Below, one piece after another: positions 56,152 through 64,000 of a stretch of DNA of 64,000 bases. Source of the DNA: Flavobacterium branchiicola (lineage in GTDB: Bacteria; Bacteroidota; Bacteroidia; Flavobacteriales; Flavobacteriaceae); the NCBI RefSeq assembly GCF_018383905.1, contig NZ_JAGYWA010000001.1, positions 701,518 to 765,517 on the forward strand, read 5' to 3'. The position numbers and the translations under genes were made by a program. The number at the start of each line of letters is the position of its first letter. The stretch's first letter is position 1. The notes under the pieces are model-generated. The model saw nothing but the letters and a program-made list of their open reading frames with translations, did no database searches and was not told where the DNA came from.

Positions 56152-58014
56152 ATGAATAACCTAAAAATCAACCACTATATTTACAAATTACTCCTTTTGG
56201 TTTTGTTGTTTTCCGCTTCCGCGAAAGCGCAAATCCAAAAAGTAGAACCACCTTTCTGGTACGCAGGAATGAAAAATCCGGAACTGCAGATTATGTTCTA
56301 CGGAAAAAACATATCGCAATACGAAACTTCAGTTTCAAACAATGTTGTTATTAAAAATGTAGAAAAAACAGAAAACCCAAATTATCTTTTTGTAACAATA
56401 GATACAAAAGACATAAAAGCTTCTGAACTAACTTTTTCATTCAAATTGAAAAACAAAGTGGCGCTCACTCAAAAATATGCGCTTAAAGAAAGAAGAGCCA
56501 ATTCTGCCGAAAGAAAAAGCTATGATTCATCTGATTTGATTTACTTAATCATGCCGGATCGTTTTGCCAACGGAAACTCTAAAAATGACAGTGATGCTGC
56601 TTTAACGGAAAAAGGAAACCGTCAGGACCCAAGCGGACGCCACGGCGGTGATATCGAAGGAATTATTAAAAACTTAGATTATATTTCGTCTCTTGGCGCA
56701 ACCACAATCTGGAATACGCCTTTATGCGAAGACAACGACAAACAGCATTCTTATCACGGATACGCACAATCTGATGTTTACAAAATTGATCCGCGTTATG
56801 GAACCAATGAAGATTATGTTCGCCTATCTTCAGAAATGCATAAAAAAGATATGAAACTGGTTATGGATTATGTAACCAATCACTGGGGAATTACGCACTG
56901 GATGATGAAAGACATGCCAACAAAAACCTGGTTCAATCAATTCGAAAGCTTTACACAAACACACCACAGACGTGAAGTAATTCCGGATACTCATGCTTCA
57001 AAATTAGATCAGGAAATTTGTATTGATGGATGGTTTGTACCGTCAATGCCAGATTTGAATTTAAGAAATCCTCTTGTTGCAAAATACCTGACTCAAAATG
57101 CCATTTGGTGGATTGAATACGCAAATCTTGACGGATTTAGAGTAGACACTTACAACTATTCTGATCCTGCGGCAATGGCAAATTGGGCAAAATCAATCAC
57201 AAACGAATATCCGAATTTTAATATTGTGGGTGAAATCTGGATGCACAATCAGGCGAGTTTGGCTTATTGGCAAAAAGACAGTAAAATTGGAGCTATTGAA
57301 AACTACAATTCCAATCTTCCAAGTGTAATGGATTTTACTTTGCAAGATCAAATTGGTTCTGTTTTTAATGAAGATGAACCAAATTGGGACAGTGGACTGA
57401 TTAAATTCTACAACAATTTTGCAATGGATTACTTATATCCAAACACGAATAATCTTTTGGTTTTTGCTGAAAATCATGATACAAACCGTATCAACGAAGT
57501 GTACAAATATGATTTGGCGAAATACAAAATGGTAATGACCTTAATGGCAACCGTTCGCGGAATTCCGCAAATTTATTACGGTTCAGAAATTGGAATGGGC
57601 GGTGATAAAGGAAAAGGCGATGCGGATATTCGTCAGGATTTCCCAGGCGGATGGGCAGGCGATAAAAACAATGCCTTTACAAAAGAAGGAAGAACTGCGC
57701 AACAAGCCTCTTTCTTTGATTTCAGTTCGAAATTATTCAACTGGAGAAAATCAAACGACGTGATTCATACCGGAAAAATGACTCATTATATTCCTGAAAA
57801 TAATACATATGTGTATTTCAGATATAACGATGCCAAGACGGTAATGGTAGTTTTCAATAACAATGCAAAACCTCAAACAGTAAAAACAAATCGTTTCAAG
57901 GAAAACATCAAAAACTTTAAATCAGGAAAAGATGTTATCACAGGAAAAGCATTCGATTTAACTTCTGAAATTACACTGGAGCCAAAATCAGCTTTGGTTT
58001 TAGAATTGGAATAA
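56152..58014 (+). CDS. GH13 neopullulanase/cyclomaltodextrinase-like amylase, SusA-like
   Basis: A 620-residue alpha-amylase family enzyme, probably periplasmic. A signal peptide ends KAQIQ, an N-terminal cyclomaltodextrinase-type beta domain follows (about 25-110), then the GH13 barrel (about 125-510) and domain C. The triad is Asp332 (GFRVDTYN), Glu361 (VGEIWMH) and Asp443 (AENHDTNR). The start at 56152 gives a proper signal; the longer TTG reading runs through the upstream palindrome. Together with the GH97 and GH13 neighbours it should cut imported maltodextrins and pullulan fragments. Confidence 0.92.
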   Translation: MNNLKINHYIYKLLLLVLLFSASAKAQIQKVEPPFWYAGMKNPELQIMFYGKNISQYETSVSNNVVIKNVEKTENPNYLFVTIDTKDIKASELTFSFKLKNKVALTQKYALKERRANSAERKSYDSSDLIYLIMPDRFANGNSKNDSDAALTEKGNRQDPSGRHGGDIEGIIKNLDYISSLGATTIWNTPLCEDNDKQHSYHGYAQSDVYKIDPRYGTNEDYVRLSSEMHKKDMKLVMDYVTNHWGITHWMMKDMPTKTWFNQFESFTQTHHRREVIPDTHASKLDQEICIDGWFVPSMPDLNLRNPLVAKYLTQNAIWWIEYANLDGFRVDTYNYSDPAAMANWAKSITNEYPNFNIVGEIWMHNQASLAYWQKDSKIGAIENYNSNLPSVMDFTLQDQIGSVFNEDEPNWDSGLIKFYNNFAMDYLYPNTNNLLVFAENHDTNRINEVYKYDLAKYKMVMTLMATVRGIPQIYYGSEIGMGGDKGKGDADIRQDFPGGWAGDKNNAFTKEGRTAQQASFFDFSSKLFNWRKSNDVIHTGKMTHYIPENNTYVYFRYNDAKTVMVVFNNNAKPQTVKTNRFKENIKNFKSGKDVITGKAFDLTSEITLEPKSALVLELE

Positions 58015-58044
58015 AACTTAACCGCAAAGGGCGCAATATTTTTT

Positions 58045-58190
58045 GCCACAGATTAATACGATTAACACAGATTTTATTCGCCACAAATTGCACAAATTTT
58101 CACAAATTTAAATTGATAAATTAATTCGTGGAAATTTGTGCAATTCGTGGCAAACGAAAAAAAATCCTTTTAAATCCTTTAATCTGTGGC
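58045..58190. repeat. nested inverted repeat, REP-like
   Basis: Outer arms GCCACAGATT (58045-58054) and AATCTGTGGC (58181-58190) enclose inner 20-base arms at 58080-58099 and 58132-58151 (one mismatch) built from GCCACAAATT / AATTCGTGGC. No gene is seen in this spacer between the two GH13 genes. Confidence 0.8.
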
Positions 58191-58233
58191 TATTTTTTTT
58201 CAACATCATTCATGTCTAAAAAAAACCTAAATA

Positions 58234-59901
58234 ATGAAAAAATACACTTTCCTTTTTTTATCTTTAGTATTCATAATTACGGGTTGTTCTGGCTCAAAAT
58301 CAGTTACAATGAATAACGACAATACTTCAAAAACACCTTTCGTTTGGGAAGGAGCAAATGTTTATTTTTTACTTACAGACCGTTTTTACAACGGCGACAA
58401 ATCAAACGACTTAAATTTTAACCGAACCAAAACTCCCGGAAAACTACGCGGATTTGAAGGCGGAGACATTATTGGAATAACCAAAAAAATCGAATCAGGT
58501 TATTTTGAAAAATTAGGAATCAATGCCATTTGGCTTACACCGATTGTAGAGCAAATTCACGACGGTGTTGATGAAGGAACCGGATTGAGTTACGGCTTTC
58601 ACGGTTATTGGGCAAGAGACTGGACGGCTCTTGATCCTAACTTCGGAACGAAAGAAGATTTAGCTAAAATGGTAAAAAAAGCACACGAAAAAGGCATCAG
58701 AATAATTTTAGATGGTGTAATCAACCACACAGGTCCAGTAACTCCAGAAGATCCTGTTTGGCCTTCTGACTGGGTAAGAACCGGCGTTGTTTGCGATTAC
58801 AAATCGTTTGATAATACCACGATGTGCACTTTAGTTGATAATCTTCCGGATGTTAAAACCGAGAGCACACAAAATGTAGAATTACCACCTTTCTTAGTTG
58901 AAAAATGGAAAAAAGAAGATCGTTACGAAAAAGAAATTGCTTCTCTGGATGAATTCTTTAAAAGAACGGGGTATCCAAGAAGTCCAAAATATTACATTAT
59001 TAAATGGCTTACTGATTATATCGTTGAATTTGGAGTTGATGGATACAGAGGTGATACTGTAAAACATACCGATGAAAAAGTTTGGGCCGATTTCAAAAAA
59101 GAATGCGATTATGCATTTGAAACCTGGAAAAAACATCATCCCCTTGAAGTATTAGATCAAAATTCGTTTTACACCATTGCCGAAGTTTATGGTTACGGAA
59201 TCAGTGGCGGACAAGATTACGATTTTGGAGACAAAAAAGTCAATTATTTTCAGAACGGTTTCAACAGCATGATTAATTTTGAATTTAAATGGAATGCTGG
59301 ACAAAGCGATTATGAAGCCCTGTTTTCAAAATATTCGAATCATTTAAATAATGACTTAAAAGGCTATTCTGTTCTCAATTATGTTTCTTCTCATGACGAC
59401 GGGCAGCCTTTTGATGCGAATCGTGTAAAAGGTTTTGAGGCAGGAACAAAGCTTTTGCTTTCATCTGGAATGTCACAAGTGTATTATGGAGACGAATCGA
59501 ATCGCTCTTTGGTTATTGAAGGAACGCAAGGCGATGCAACCTTACGTTCTAATATGAATTGGGATGATATTCAGAACAATCCCGACACACAAAGAATGCT
59601 TTCACACTGGCAAAAATTAGGGCAATTTAGACGAAATCATCCTGCGGTCGGCGCGGGAGTTCATACGCAATTAAGCAGTCAGCCTTATTTATTTTCACGA
59701 ACATATTCTAAGGGATCATTTTCAGATAAAGTCTTAATTGGTTTAGATTTACCTGAAGGCCATAAGGAACTTTCTGTGTATTCTCTTTTCGAAAACGGAA
59801 CTAAATTACGTGACGGTTTTTCTAATCAGGAAACTAAAGTTGTTGACGGAAAAATAATTATTGACAGCGAATTCGGAATTGTCTTATTAGAAAAGATTTA
59901 A
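58234..59901 (+). CDS. GH13 alpha-amylase lipoprotein
   Basis: A 555-residue GH13 enzyme with a lipoprotein signal (IITGCSGS), so it is anchored in a membrane, perhaps at the surface as in SusG. The barrel holds Asp274 (GYRGDTVKHT), Glu317 (TIAEVYGYG) and Asp388 (SSHDDGQ) as the triad. Domain B carries a long insert around residues 160-250 (DWVRTGVVCDYK to PPFLVEKW). The start is the ATG before the lipobox. It ends the starch gene group on this strand, and its substrate is known by family only. Confidence 0.9.
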   Translation: MKKYTFLFLSLVFIITGCSGSKSVTMNNDNTSKTPFVWEGANVYFLLTDRFYNGDKSNDLNFNRTKTPGKLRGFEGGDIIGITKKIESGYFEKLGINAIWLTPIVEQIHDGVDEGTGLSYGFHGYWARDWTALDPNFGTKEDLAKMVKKAHEKGIRIILDGVINHTGPVTPEDPVWPSDWVRTGVVCDYKSFDNTTMCTLVDNLPDVKTESTQNVELPPFLVEKWKKEDRYEKEIASLDEFFKRTGYPRSPKYYIIKWLTDYIVEFGVDGYRGDTVKHTDEKVWADFKKECDYAFETWKKHHPLEVLDQNSFYTIAEVYGYGISGGQDYDFGDKKVNYFQNGFNSMINFEFKWNAGQSDYEALFSKYSNHLNNDLKGYSVLNYVSSHDDGQPFDANRVKGFEAGTKLLLSSGMSQVYYGDESNRSLVIEGTQGDATLRSNMNWDDIQNNPDTQRMLSHWQKLGQFRRNHPAVGAGVHTQLSSQPYLFSRTYSKGSFSDKVLIGLDLPEGHKELSVYSLFENGTKLRDGFSNQETKVVDGKIIIDSEFGIVLLEKI

Positions 59902-59908
59902 AGTTTTT

Positions 59909-59982
59909 TCTCTCGCAGATTTGGCAGATTAAGCAGATAATTTTAGAAAAAAATCTGTGAAATCTGCAAAATCTGCGAGAGA
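59909..59982. repeat. inverted repeat, REP-like
   Basis: The 14-base arms TCTCTCGCAGATTT (59909-59922) and AAATCTGCGAGAGA (59969-59982) flank internal GCAGAT/ATCTGC units. It may also stop transcription of the amylase gene upstream. Confidence 0.8.
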
Positions 59983-59988
59983 TTTTTT

Positions 59989-60054
59989 TAGCCACAAATT
60001 CACGAATTTTTATTCTCATAGATTGTAAAAAATAAATTCGTGAATTCGTGGCTA
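59989..60054. repeat. inverted repeat, REP-like
   Basis: TAGCCACAAATTCACGAATTT and AAATTCGTGAATTCGTGGCTA-type arms with about 20 bases between. The GCCAC/GTGGC ends match the units at 58045-58190 and 60830-60855, so they are one dispersed family. Confidence 0.75.
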
Positions 60055-60106
60055 TTTATTCTAATAAATCTTTGCGACCTTTGCCGTTAGAAAAAAAACG
60101 CAGCAA

Positions 60107-60784
60107 ATGCTAAAAATAGCTCATAGAGGTGCAAAAGCATACGAACCTGAAAATACACTTCAAGCTTTTCAAAAAGCCTTAGATTTACATTCGGACGGAA
60201 TTGAACTCGACGTTCATTTAAGCGCTGACGGACATATCATCGTAATGCACGACGAAACCATCGATAAAATGACCAACGGAAAAGGTGAAATCAATACTTA
60301 CACTTTAGCCGAACTAAAGTCATTCTTAATTGCTGGCAAACATCAAATTCCCACTCTAAACGAAGTTTTTGATTTAGTCGATAAAAAATGCTTCATCAAC
60401 GTGGAGTTAAAAAATGCGGATACTTCAAAAAATGTAGTTTCATTAATTGAAGAATACATCAATGAAAAAGGCTGGAAATATGAGCATTTTATCATTTCGA
60501 GTTTCGACTGGAATGCTTTAACAGCAGTTCAAAAACTAAATCCAAATATTCCGATTGGTGTTTTAACAGAAGAAGATATTGATACAGCCTTGGCTTTCGC
60601 CGAATCGATAAAAGCAAAAGCAATTCATCCTGATTTTCAGTTATTGAATAAAGAAAATGTGCAGCAAATTCAGGAAAAAGGATTTTTAGTTTTCCCTTGG
60701 ACAGTAAACTCAGAAGAAGACATTCAGAAAGTAAAAAGTTATAAAGTAAACGGAATTATCTCTGATAATCCAGACAAAATATAA
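60107..60784 (+). CDS. glycerophosphodiester phosphodiesterase
   Basis: A 225-residue TIM-barrel enzyme that hydrolyses glycerophosphodiesters to glycerol 3-phosphate and an alcohol. The first block HRGAKAYEPENT carries the catalytic His and metal Glu; ELDVHLSADGHIIVMHDETI carries the other metal ligands and second His. There is no signal peptide, so it is probably cytosolic. The ATG is preceded by an A-rich leader. It follows the repeat region and is not obviously tied to the starch genes. Confidence 0.93.
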   Translation: MLKIAHRGAKAYEPENTLQAFQKALDLHSDGIELDVHLSADGHIIVMHDETIDKMTNGKGEINTYTLAELKSFLIAGKHQIPTLNEVFDLVDKKCFINVELKNADTSKNVVSLIEEYINEKGWKYEHFIISSFDWNALTAVQKLNPNIPIGVLTEEDIDTALAFAESIKAKAIHPDFQLLNKENVQQIQEKGFLVFPWTVNSEEDIQKVKSYKVNGIISDNPDKI

Positions 60785-60789
60785 AATCG

Positions 60790-60867
60790 GTCACGAGAAA
60801 CTTTGACAAAGTTGTTCAGAGTTCAATAAAAAATAATTCGTGAATTCGTGGCGAAAACCCTCGTGAC
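60790..60867. repeat. inverted repeats with REP-like unit
   Basis: GTCACGAG (60790-60797) pairs with CTCGTGAC (60860-60867), with an inner AACTTTG/CAAAGTT hairpin at 60799-60813 and a TTCGTGAATTCGTGGC unit matching the elements at 60036. It fills the gap before the flavoprotein gene. Confidence 0.65.
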
Positions 60868-60879
60868 AACCAAAAAAAT

Positions 60880-62088
60880 ATGATTAAAAATTTCGACATA
60901 ATAATCGTTGGCGGAGGCGCTGCGGGATTCTTTACAGCAATTAATATTGCTGAGAAAAACCCGAAACTGAAAATCGCTATTTTAGAAAGAGGAAAAGAAG
61001 TGCTTTCTAAAGTCCGCGTTTCTGGTGGCGGACGATGTAACGTGACACACGCTTGTTTTGAACCCAATGAATTAGTGAAATTTTATCCTCGTGGAGAAAA
61101 AGAACTTCGCGGGCCATTTCACCAATTCTGTTCGGGAGATACCATCGAATGGTTTGAAAAACACGGCGTCGAATTAAAAATCGAAGAAGACGGACGAATG
61201 TTTCCAGTTTCCAATTCGTCGCAAACTATTATTGACTGCTTTTTAAAAGCAACCGAAAAATTAGGCATAAAAGTATTGACAGGTCAAAGCGTTCAGTCGA
61301 TTTTTAAAAAAGAAAATCACTGGAAAATTGATACACAATCTGATAATTTCGCCACAGAAAAATTAGTAATGGCAACGGGAAGCAACCCAAAAATCTGGGA
61401 AATGCTTCAGGAACACGGTCACGCAGTTGTAAGTCCAGTTCCTTCCCTATTTACATTCAATATTAAAGATTCGCGAATCAAAGAATTGCCTGGCGTTGCG
61501 GCACAAGTAACGGTAAACGTAAAAGATACTAAACTAGAATCTACAGGCCCTTTGTTAATCACACACTGGGGAATGAGCGGACCGGCAATTTTGAAACTTT
61601 CGGCTTGGGGAGCGCGCATTCTTCATGACAAAAATTATCAGTTTACCATTTTTGTAAATTGGTTAAATGACGTCGATTTTGAAGATGCCGAAAAAATTCT
61701 AAAAGACTTAAAACAAGAACACGCTAAAAAAGCGGTTTCTAAAAAATCCCCTTTTGATTTTCCGAATCGTTTGTGGGAAAGTCTGGTTTTGGCTTCGGGA
61801 ATTGAAGCAGAAACGAAATGGGCAGATTTATCTAAAAATCAATTACAGAACCTAACTTCACAATTAACAAAAGCTGAATTTAAAGTCAACGGAAAAAGCA
61901 CTTTTAAAGAAGAATTTGTAACGGCTGGCGGAATCGATCTAAAGGAAATCAACTTTAAAACCATGCAAAGCAAAATTCATGAAAACCTTTATTTTGCAGG
62001 AGAAATTGTCAATATCGATGCCATTACCGGAGGGTTTAATTTTCAGAACGCCTGGACAAGCGGGTTTATTCTGGCTCAAAATATTTAA
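60880..62088 (+). CDS. BaiN/RdsA-like NAD(P)/FAD-dependent oxidoreductase
   Basis: A 402-residue flavoprotein. The N-terminal Rossmann motif IIVGGGAAGFFTA binds FAD, SGGGRCNVTHA is the family block after it, and EIVNIDAITGGFNFQNAWTSGF is the C-terminal FAD contact. This fits the HI0933/BaiN-like family whose reactions are mostly not known. The length is typical. It is 6 bases ahead of the HAD gene and probably cotranscribed with it. Confidence 0.9.
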   Translation: MIKNFDIIIVGGGAAGFFTAINIAEKNPKLKIAILERGKEVLSKVRVSGGGRCNVTHACFEPNELVKFYPRGEKELRGPFHQFCSGDTIEWFEKHGVELKIEEDGRMFPVSNSSQTIIDCFLKATEKLGIKVLTGQSVQSIFKKENHWKIDTQSDNFATEKLVMATGSNPKIWEMLQEHGHAVVSPVPSLFTFNIKDSRIKELPGVAAQVTVNVKDTKLESTGPLLITHWGMSGPAILKLSAWGARILHDKNYQFTIFVNWLNDVDFEDAEKILKDLKQEHAKKAVSKKSPFDFPNRLWESLVLASGIEAETKWADLSKNQLQNLTSQLTKAEFKVNGKSTFKEEFVTAGGIDLKEINFKTMQSKIHENLYFAGEIVNIDAITGGFNFQNAWTSGFILAQNI

Positions 62089-62093
62089 TTAGA

Positions 62094-62741
62094 ATGAAAT
62101 TTAAAGGAATTATTTTCGATTTAGACGGCACATTAGTCAATTCATTAGAAGACATTTCAGATGCAATGAATAAAGTGCTTGAAAGTCTAAATTTCCCAAC
62201 GCATACTTACGATACGTATCAATATTTTATTGGAAGCGGTTTACGAAATTTGGTTAGCAAGGCACTTCCTGCAACTAATAATTCAGACGAACAAATCGAT
62301 ATTTGCTTTGAATGTATGATTAACGAATACCGCGAAATGTGTACGTTAAAAACAAAACCTTATGATGGAATTGTTGAATTGTTAGAAAAACTTACTTCGC
62401 AAAACATCAAAATGGCGGTTTTCTCGAACAAAGCAGATGAATTGACGAAGAAAATAGCATCTGAAATATTTCCGAATCATTTTGATGCAGCGGTTGGCTT
62501 AAGTACAGAAGCACTTAAAAAACCAAATCCGTTTGAGGCTTTAGAAATTGGTAAAAAATGGAATTTAAAACCCGAAGAAATCCTTTTTGTTGGCGATTCT
62601 GATATTGATATGCAAACGGCCGTAAACGCCAATATGTTTCCTGTTGGTGTGACTTGGGGTTATAGAACTGAAGAAGAATTGAAAAACAGCGGTGCAAAAC
62701 TGGTTGTGAATACAGCTTCAGAATTAATTGAAATTTTATAG
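62094..62741 (+). CDS. HAD-family phosphatase, Gph-like
   Basis: A 215-residue HAD hydrolase with the nucleophile loop FDLDGTLVNSLEDI, a helical cap (about 15-85), the FSNKADE phosphate loop and VGDSDIDMQTA. The pattern resembles phosphoglycolate phosphatase, which clears 2-phosphoglycolate, but related enzymes dephosphorylate pyrophosphate or sugars. It lies between the flavoprotein and Crp/Fnr genes with gaps of 5 and 2 bases, so it is probably part of an operon with them. Confidence 0.88.
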   Translation: MKFKGIIFDLDGTLVNSLEDISDAMNKVLESLNFPTHTYDTYQYFIGSGLRNLVSKALPATNNSDEQIDICFECMINEYREMCTLKTKPYDGIVELLEKLTSQNIKMAVFSNKADELTKKIASEIFPNHFDAAVGLSTEALKKPNPFEALEIGKKWNLKPEEILFVGDSDIDMQTAVNANMFPVGVTWGYRTEEELKNSGAKLVVNTASELIEIL

Positions 62742-62743
62742 AA

Positions 62744-63316
62744 ATGCATTCTTCATTACAAAAACAAATCACAGCAATTGCCTCTTTTTCTGAAAATGAA
62801 ATTGAGACAATCGCTTCTTGTTTTGAATATGAAAAATTTAATGCAAAAGAATATCTTTCGGAAATGGGAAAAATCAGCAACAAGATCTTTTTCATTTTAA
62901 ACGGATTAGCGAGGGTTTATTACTTAAAAGATGGAAAAGAAATTACTACTTATTTAAGCTGTGATGATGGTTTTATTGCTTCTTATTCCAGTTTTATCAA
63001 TCAAACGCTTTCTTTTGAGAATATTCAATGTATTGAAGATTGCGAAGTGCTTTCGATTACTTTCGAAAAAATGCAATTTCTCTATAACGAAATTCCAAAT
63101 TGGGATCGTGTTGGGAGAATTCTGGCCGAGCAAAATTACCTCTGTATGGCAGACCGCGTTTTAAAACTGCAAATGATTCCTGCTAAAGAAAAATACCAGA
63201 CTTTTTTAACTTCGGCTCCAGCCAAAATAATTCAGCGAACGCCTTTAATTTATATCGCTTCTTTTCTTGGAATTACTCCAGAATCACTGAGCAGAATTCG
63301 TCAGGACATTTCTTAA
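62744..63316 (+). CDS. Crp/Fnr-family transcriptional regulator
   Basis: A 190-residue regulator with a cyclic-nucleotide-binding-like beta-barrel (about 10-115) and a short C-terminal helix-turn-helix (about 160-190, IASFLGITPESLSRIRQ). The last helices are compact, as is common in Bacteroidota members. No iron-sulfur cysteine cluster or phosphate-binding cassette is evident, so the ligand is unknown. It follows the HAD gene by 2 bases and precedes a metallo-beta-lactamase-fold gene. Confidence 0.9.
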   Translation: MHSSLQKQITAIASFSENEIETIASCFEYEKFNAKEYLSEMGKISNKIFFILNGLARVYYLKDGKEITTYLSCDDGFIASYSSFINQTLSFENIQCIEDCEVLSITFEKMQFLYNEIPNWDRVGRILAEQNYLCMADRVLKLQMIPAKEKYQTFLTSAPAKIIQRTPLIYIASFLGITPESLSRIRQDIS

Positions 63317-63376
63317 CATTTATCAAGTGGATTGAAAAACCGAATTCGAATCTTTGTCAAAATAAAATTTGAAAAG

Positions 63377-64000
63377 ATGAAGAATATTGCCAAAGACGTT
63401 TACCAAATCCCTTTATTTCCTAGAAACGCTATAAACTGTTATTTGATTGAAGATGTTTTAATTGATGCTGGAATTAGAACTTCTGCCAATAAAATATTTA
63501 AAGCAATTAAGGACAAAAATGTTACCCAACACGCACTAACGCACGCTCATGCCGATCATCAGGGAAGCAGCAAAGCAATCTGCGAAACCCTGAATATTCC
63601 GCTTTTATGCAGTGAACTTGATAAAGAATTTGCTGAAAACGGAAATGTAACTACAGAATATCCAAATCCGAATCATCTTATTTCGAAATTTCAGAAGAAT
63701 TTCTGGGCAGGAAAAGGACATTCTGTTTCTAAAACGCTAAAAGAAGGAGATCAAATCGGGGGATTTACGGTTATTGAAACTCCTGGACACTCAAAAGGTC
63801 ATTTGTCTTTTTTCAGAGAGAAAGACGGTGTTTTAATTGTTGGCGATGTAATGACAAATATGAATTTGTTAACTACAAAAGTTGGTCTGCACGAGCCTCC
63901 AAATTTATTTACTTCTGATAGAGAAATGAACAGAAAATCGATTTTGAAATTAGCATTATTACAACCCAAAATTTTGTGTTTTGGCCACGGCCCGGTTTTA
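63377..64000 (+). CDS. metallo-beta-lactamase-fold hydrolase (partial)
   Basis: The gene runs off the end of the window; 208 codons are visible. The metal-binding HAHADHQG block (about residues 58-65) and the later PGHSKGHLSFF and VGDVM segments are typical of MBL-fold hydrolases. The N-terminal VYQIPLFPRNAINCYLIED is the usual first strand of the family. The next His of CFGHGPV lies at the cut. The substrate cannot be named. It is 60 bases after the Crp/Fnr gene and may be its target or cotranscribed with it. Confidence 0.88.
   Translation, partial: MKNIAKDVYQIPLFPRNAINCYLIEDVLIDAGIRTSANKIFKAIKDKNVTQHALTHAHADHQGSSKAICETLNIPLLCSELDKEFAENGNVTTEYPNPNHLISKFQKNFWAGKGHSVSKTLKEGDQIGGFTVIETPGHSKGHLSFFREKDGVLIVGDVMTNMNLLTTKVGLHEPPNLFTSDREMNRKSILKLALLQPKILCFGHGPVL

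Noticed and set aside
62515..62895. 126-codon minus-strand frame across the HAD and Crp/Fnr genes
   Set aside because: It overlaps two conserved genes and shows no recognisable domain.

Overview
This window looks like chromosomal DNA from a Flavobacterium-type member of the Bacteroidota. The DNA is AT-rich and genes lack Shine-Dalgarno sites. Several promoters fit the Bacteroidota TTTG / TAnnTTTG pattern. There is a SusC/SusD/SusE-like starch operon, an amylase with a type IX secretion (T9SS) sorting tail, a mevalonate-type HMG-CoA reductase, and dispersed intergenic inverted repeats. No rRNA, CRISPR array, phage or transposase gene was found. One tRNA gene (Phe, GAA) is present.

Layout. 1-10.2 kb is mostly housekeeping and envelope: rpe, a periplasmic-type glutaminase, a nuclease lipoprotein, a Prc/Tsp-like protease, surE, lpxB, an NlpC/P60 lipoprotein and a short ComEC. 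10.2-16.9 kb (minus strand) holds two thioredoxin-fold paralogs, one without its CxxC cysteines, and a peptide-use unit of a DPP4-like peptidase plus two POT transporters. 17-19.3 kb carries HMG-CoA reductase and a GHMP kinase. 20.1-26.3 kb (minus) is a compact envelope/cofactor operon: coaX, an outer-membrane protein, lptC, a small membrane protein, a CNNM/CBS protein and a PpiD-like chaperone. tRNA-Phe, a lipoprotein and an MHS-family transporter follow.

29.2-59.9 kb is a maltodextrin/starch locus: secreted GH13 amylase, SusE/D/C-like outer-membrane uptake, LacI-family regulator, MFS sugar transporter, beta-phosphoglucomutase, GH65 phosphorylase, GH97 glucosidase and two further GH13 enzymes. 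The expected flow is: polymer cut outside the cell, oligomers imported by SusCD, trimmed in the periplasm, maltose carried inward, phosphorolysed by GH65 and converted to glucose 6-phosphate by PgmB. Four copies of one 16-bp motif (consensus CGAMAACGTKGTAGTG) lie before the amylase, before susC and between the sus operon and the next cluster. I infer they are operators for the LacI-family protein.

Lodged inside the starch locus (32.3-41.7 kb, minus strand) is the most unusual system: two short double-glycine leader peptides with cysteine-rich cores, each under a nearly duplicated ~128-bp upstream region containing the perfect palindrome AGGTTGCGCAACCT. Each peptide is followed by a DxD-bearing glycosyltransferase-like protein. 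A further glycosyltransferase, a fused C39-like/VKOR/thioredoxin protein, a C39-peptidase ABC exporter and an HlyD adaptor complete it. The composition resembles the Gram-positive sublancin/glycocin loci (peptide, glycosyltransferase, thiol oxidoreductase, C39 exporter) but with different protein families, so I propose a Bacteroidota disulfide-bonded, possibly glycosylated, secreted peptide system. The modification chemistry is inference.

60-64 kb holds a glycerophosphodiesterase, a BaiN-like flavoprotein, a HAD phosphatase, a Crp/Fnr regulator and a metallo-beta-lactamase-fold gene cut by the window end.
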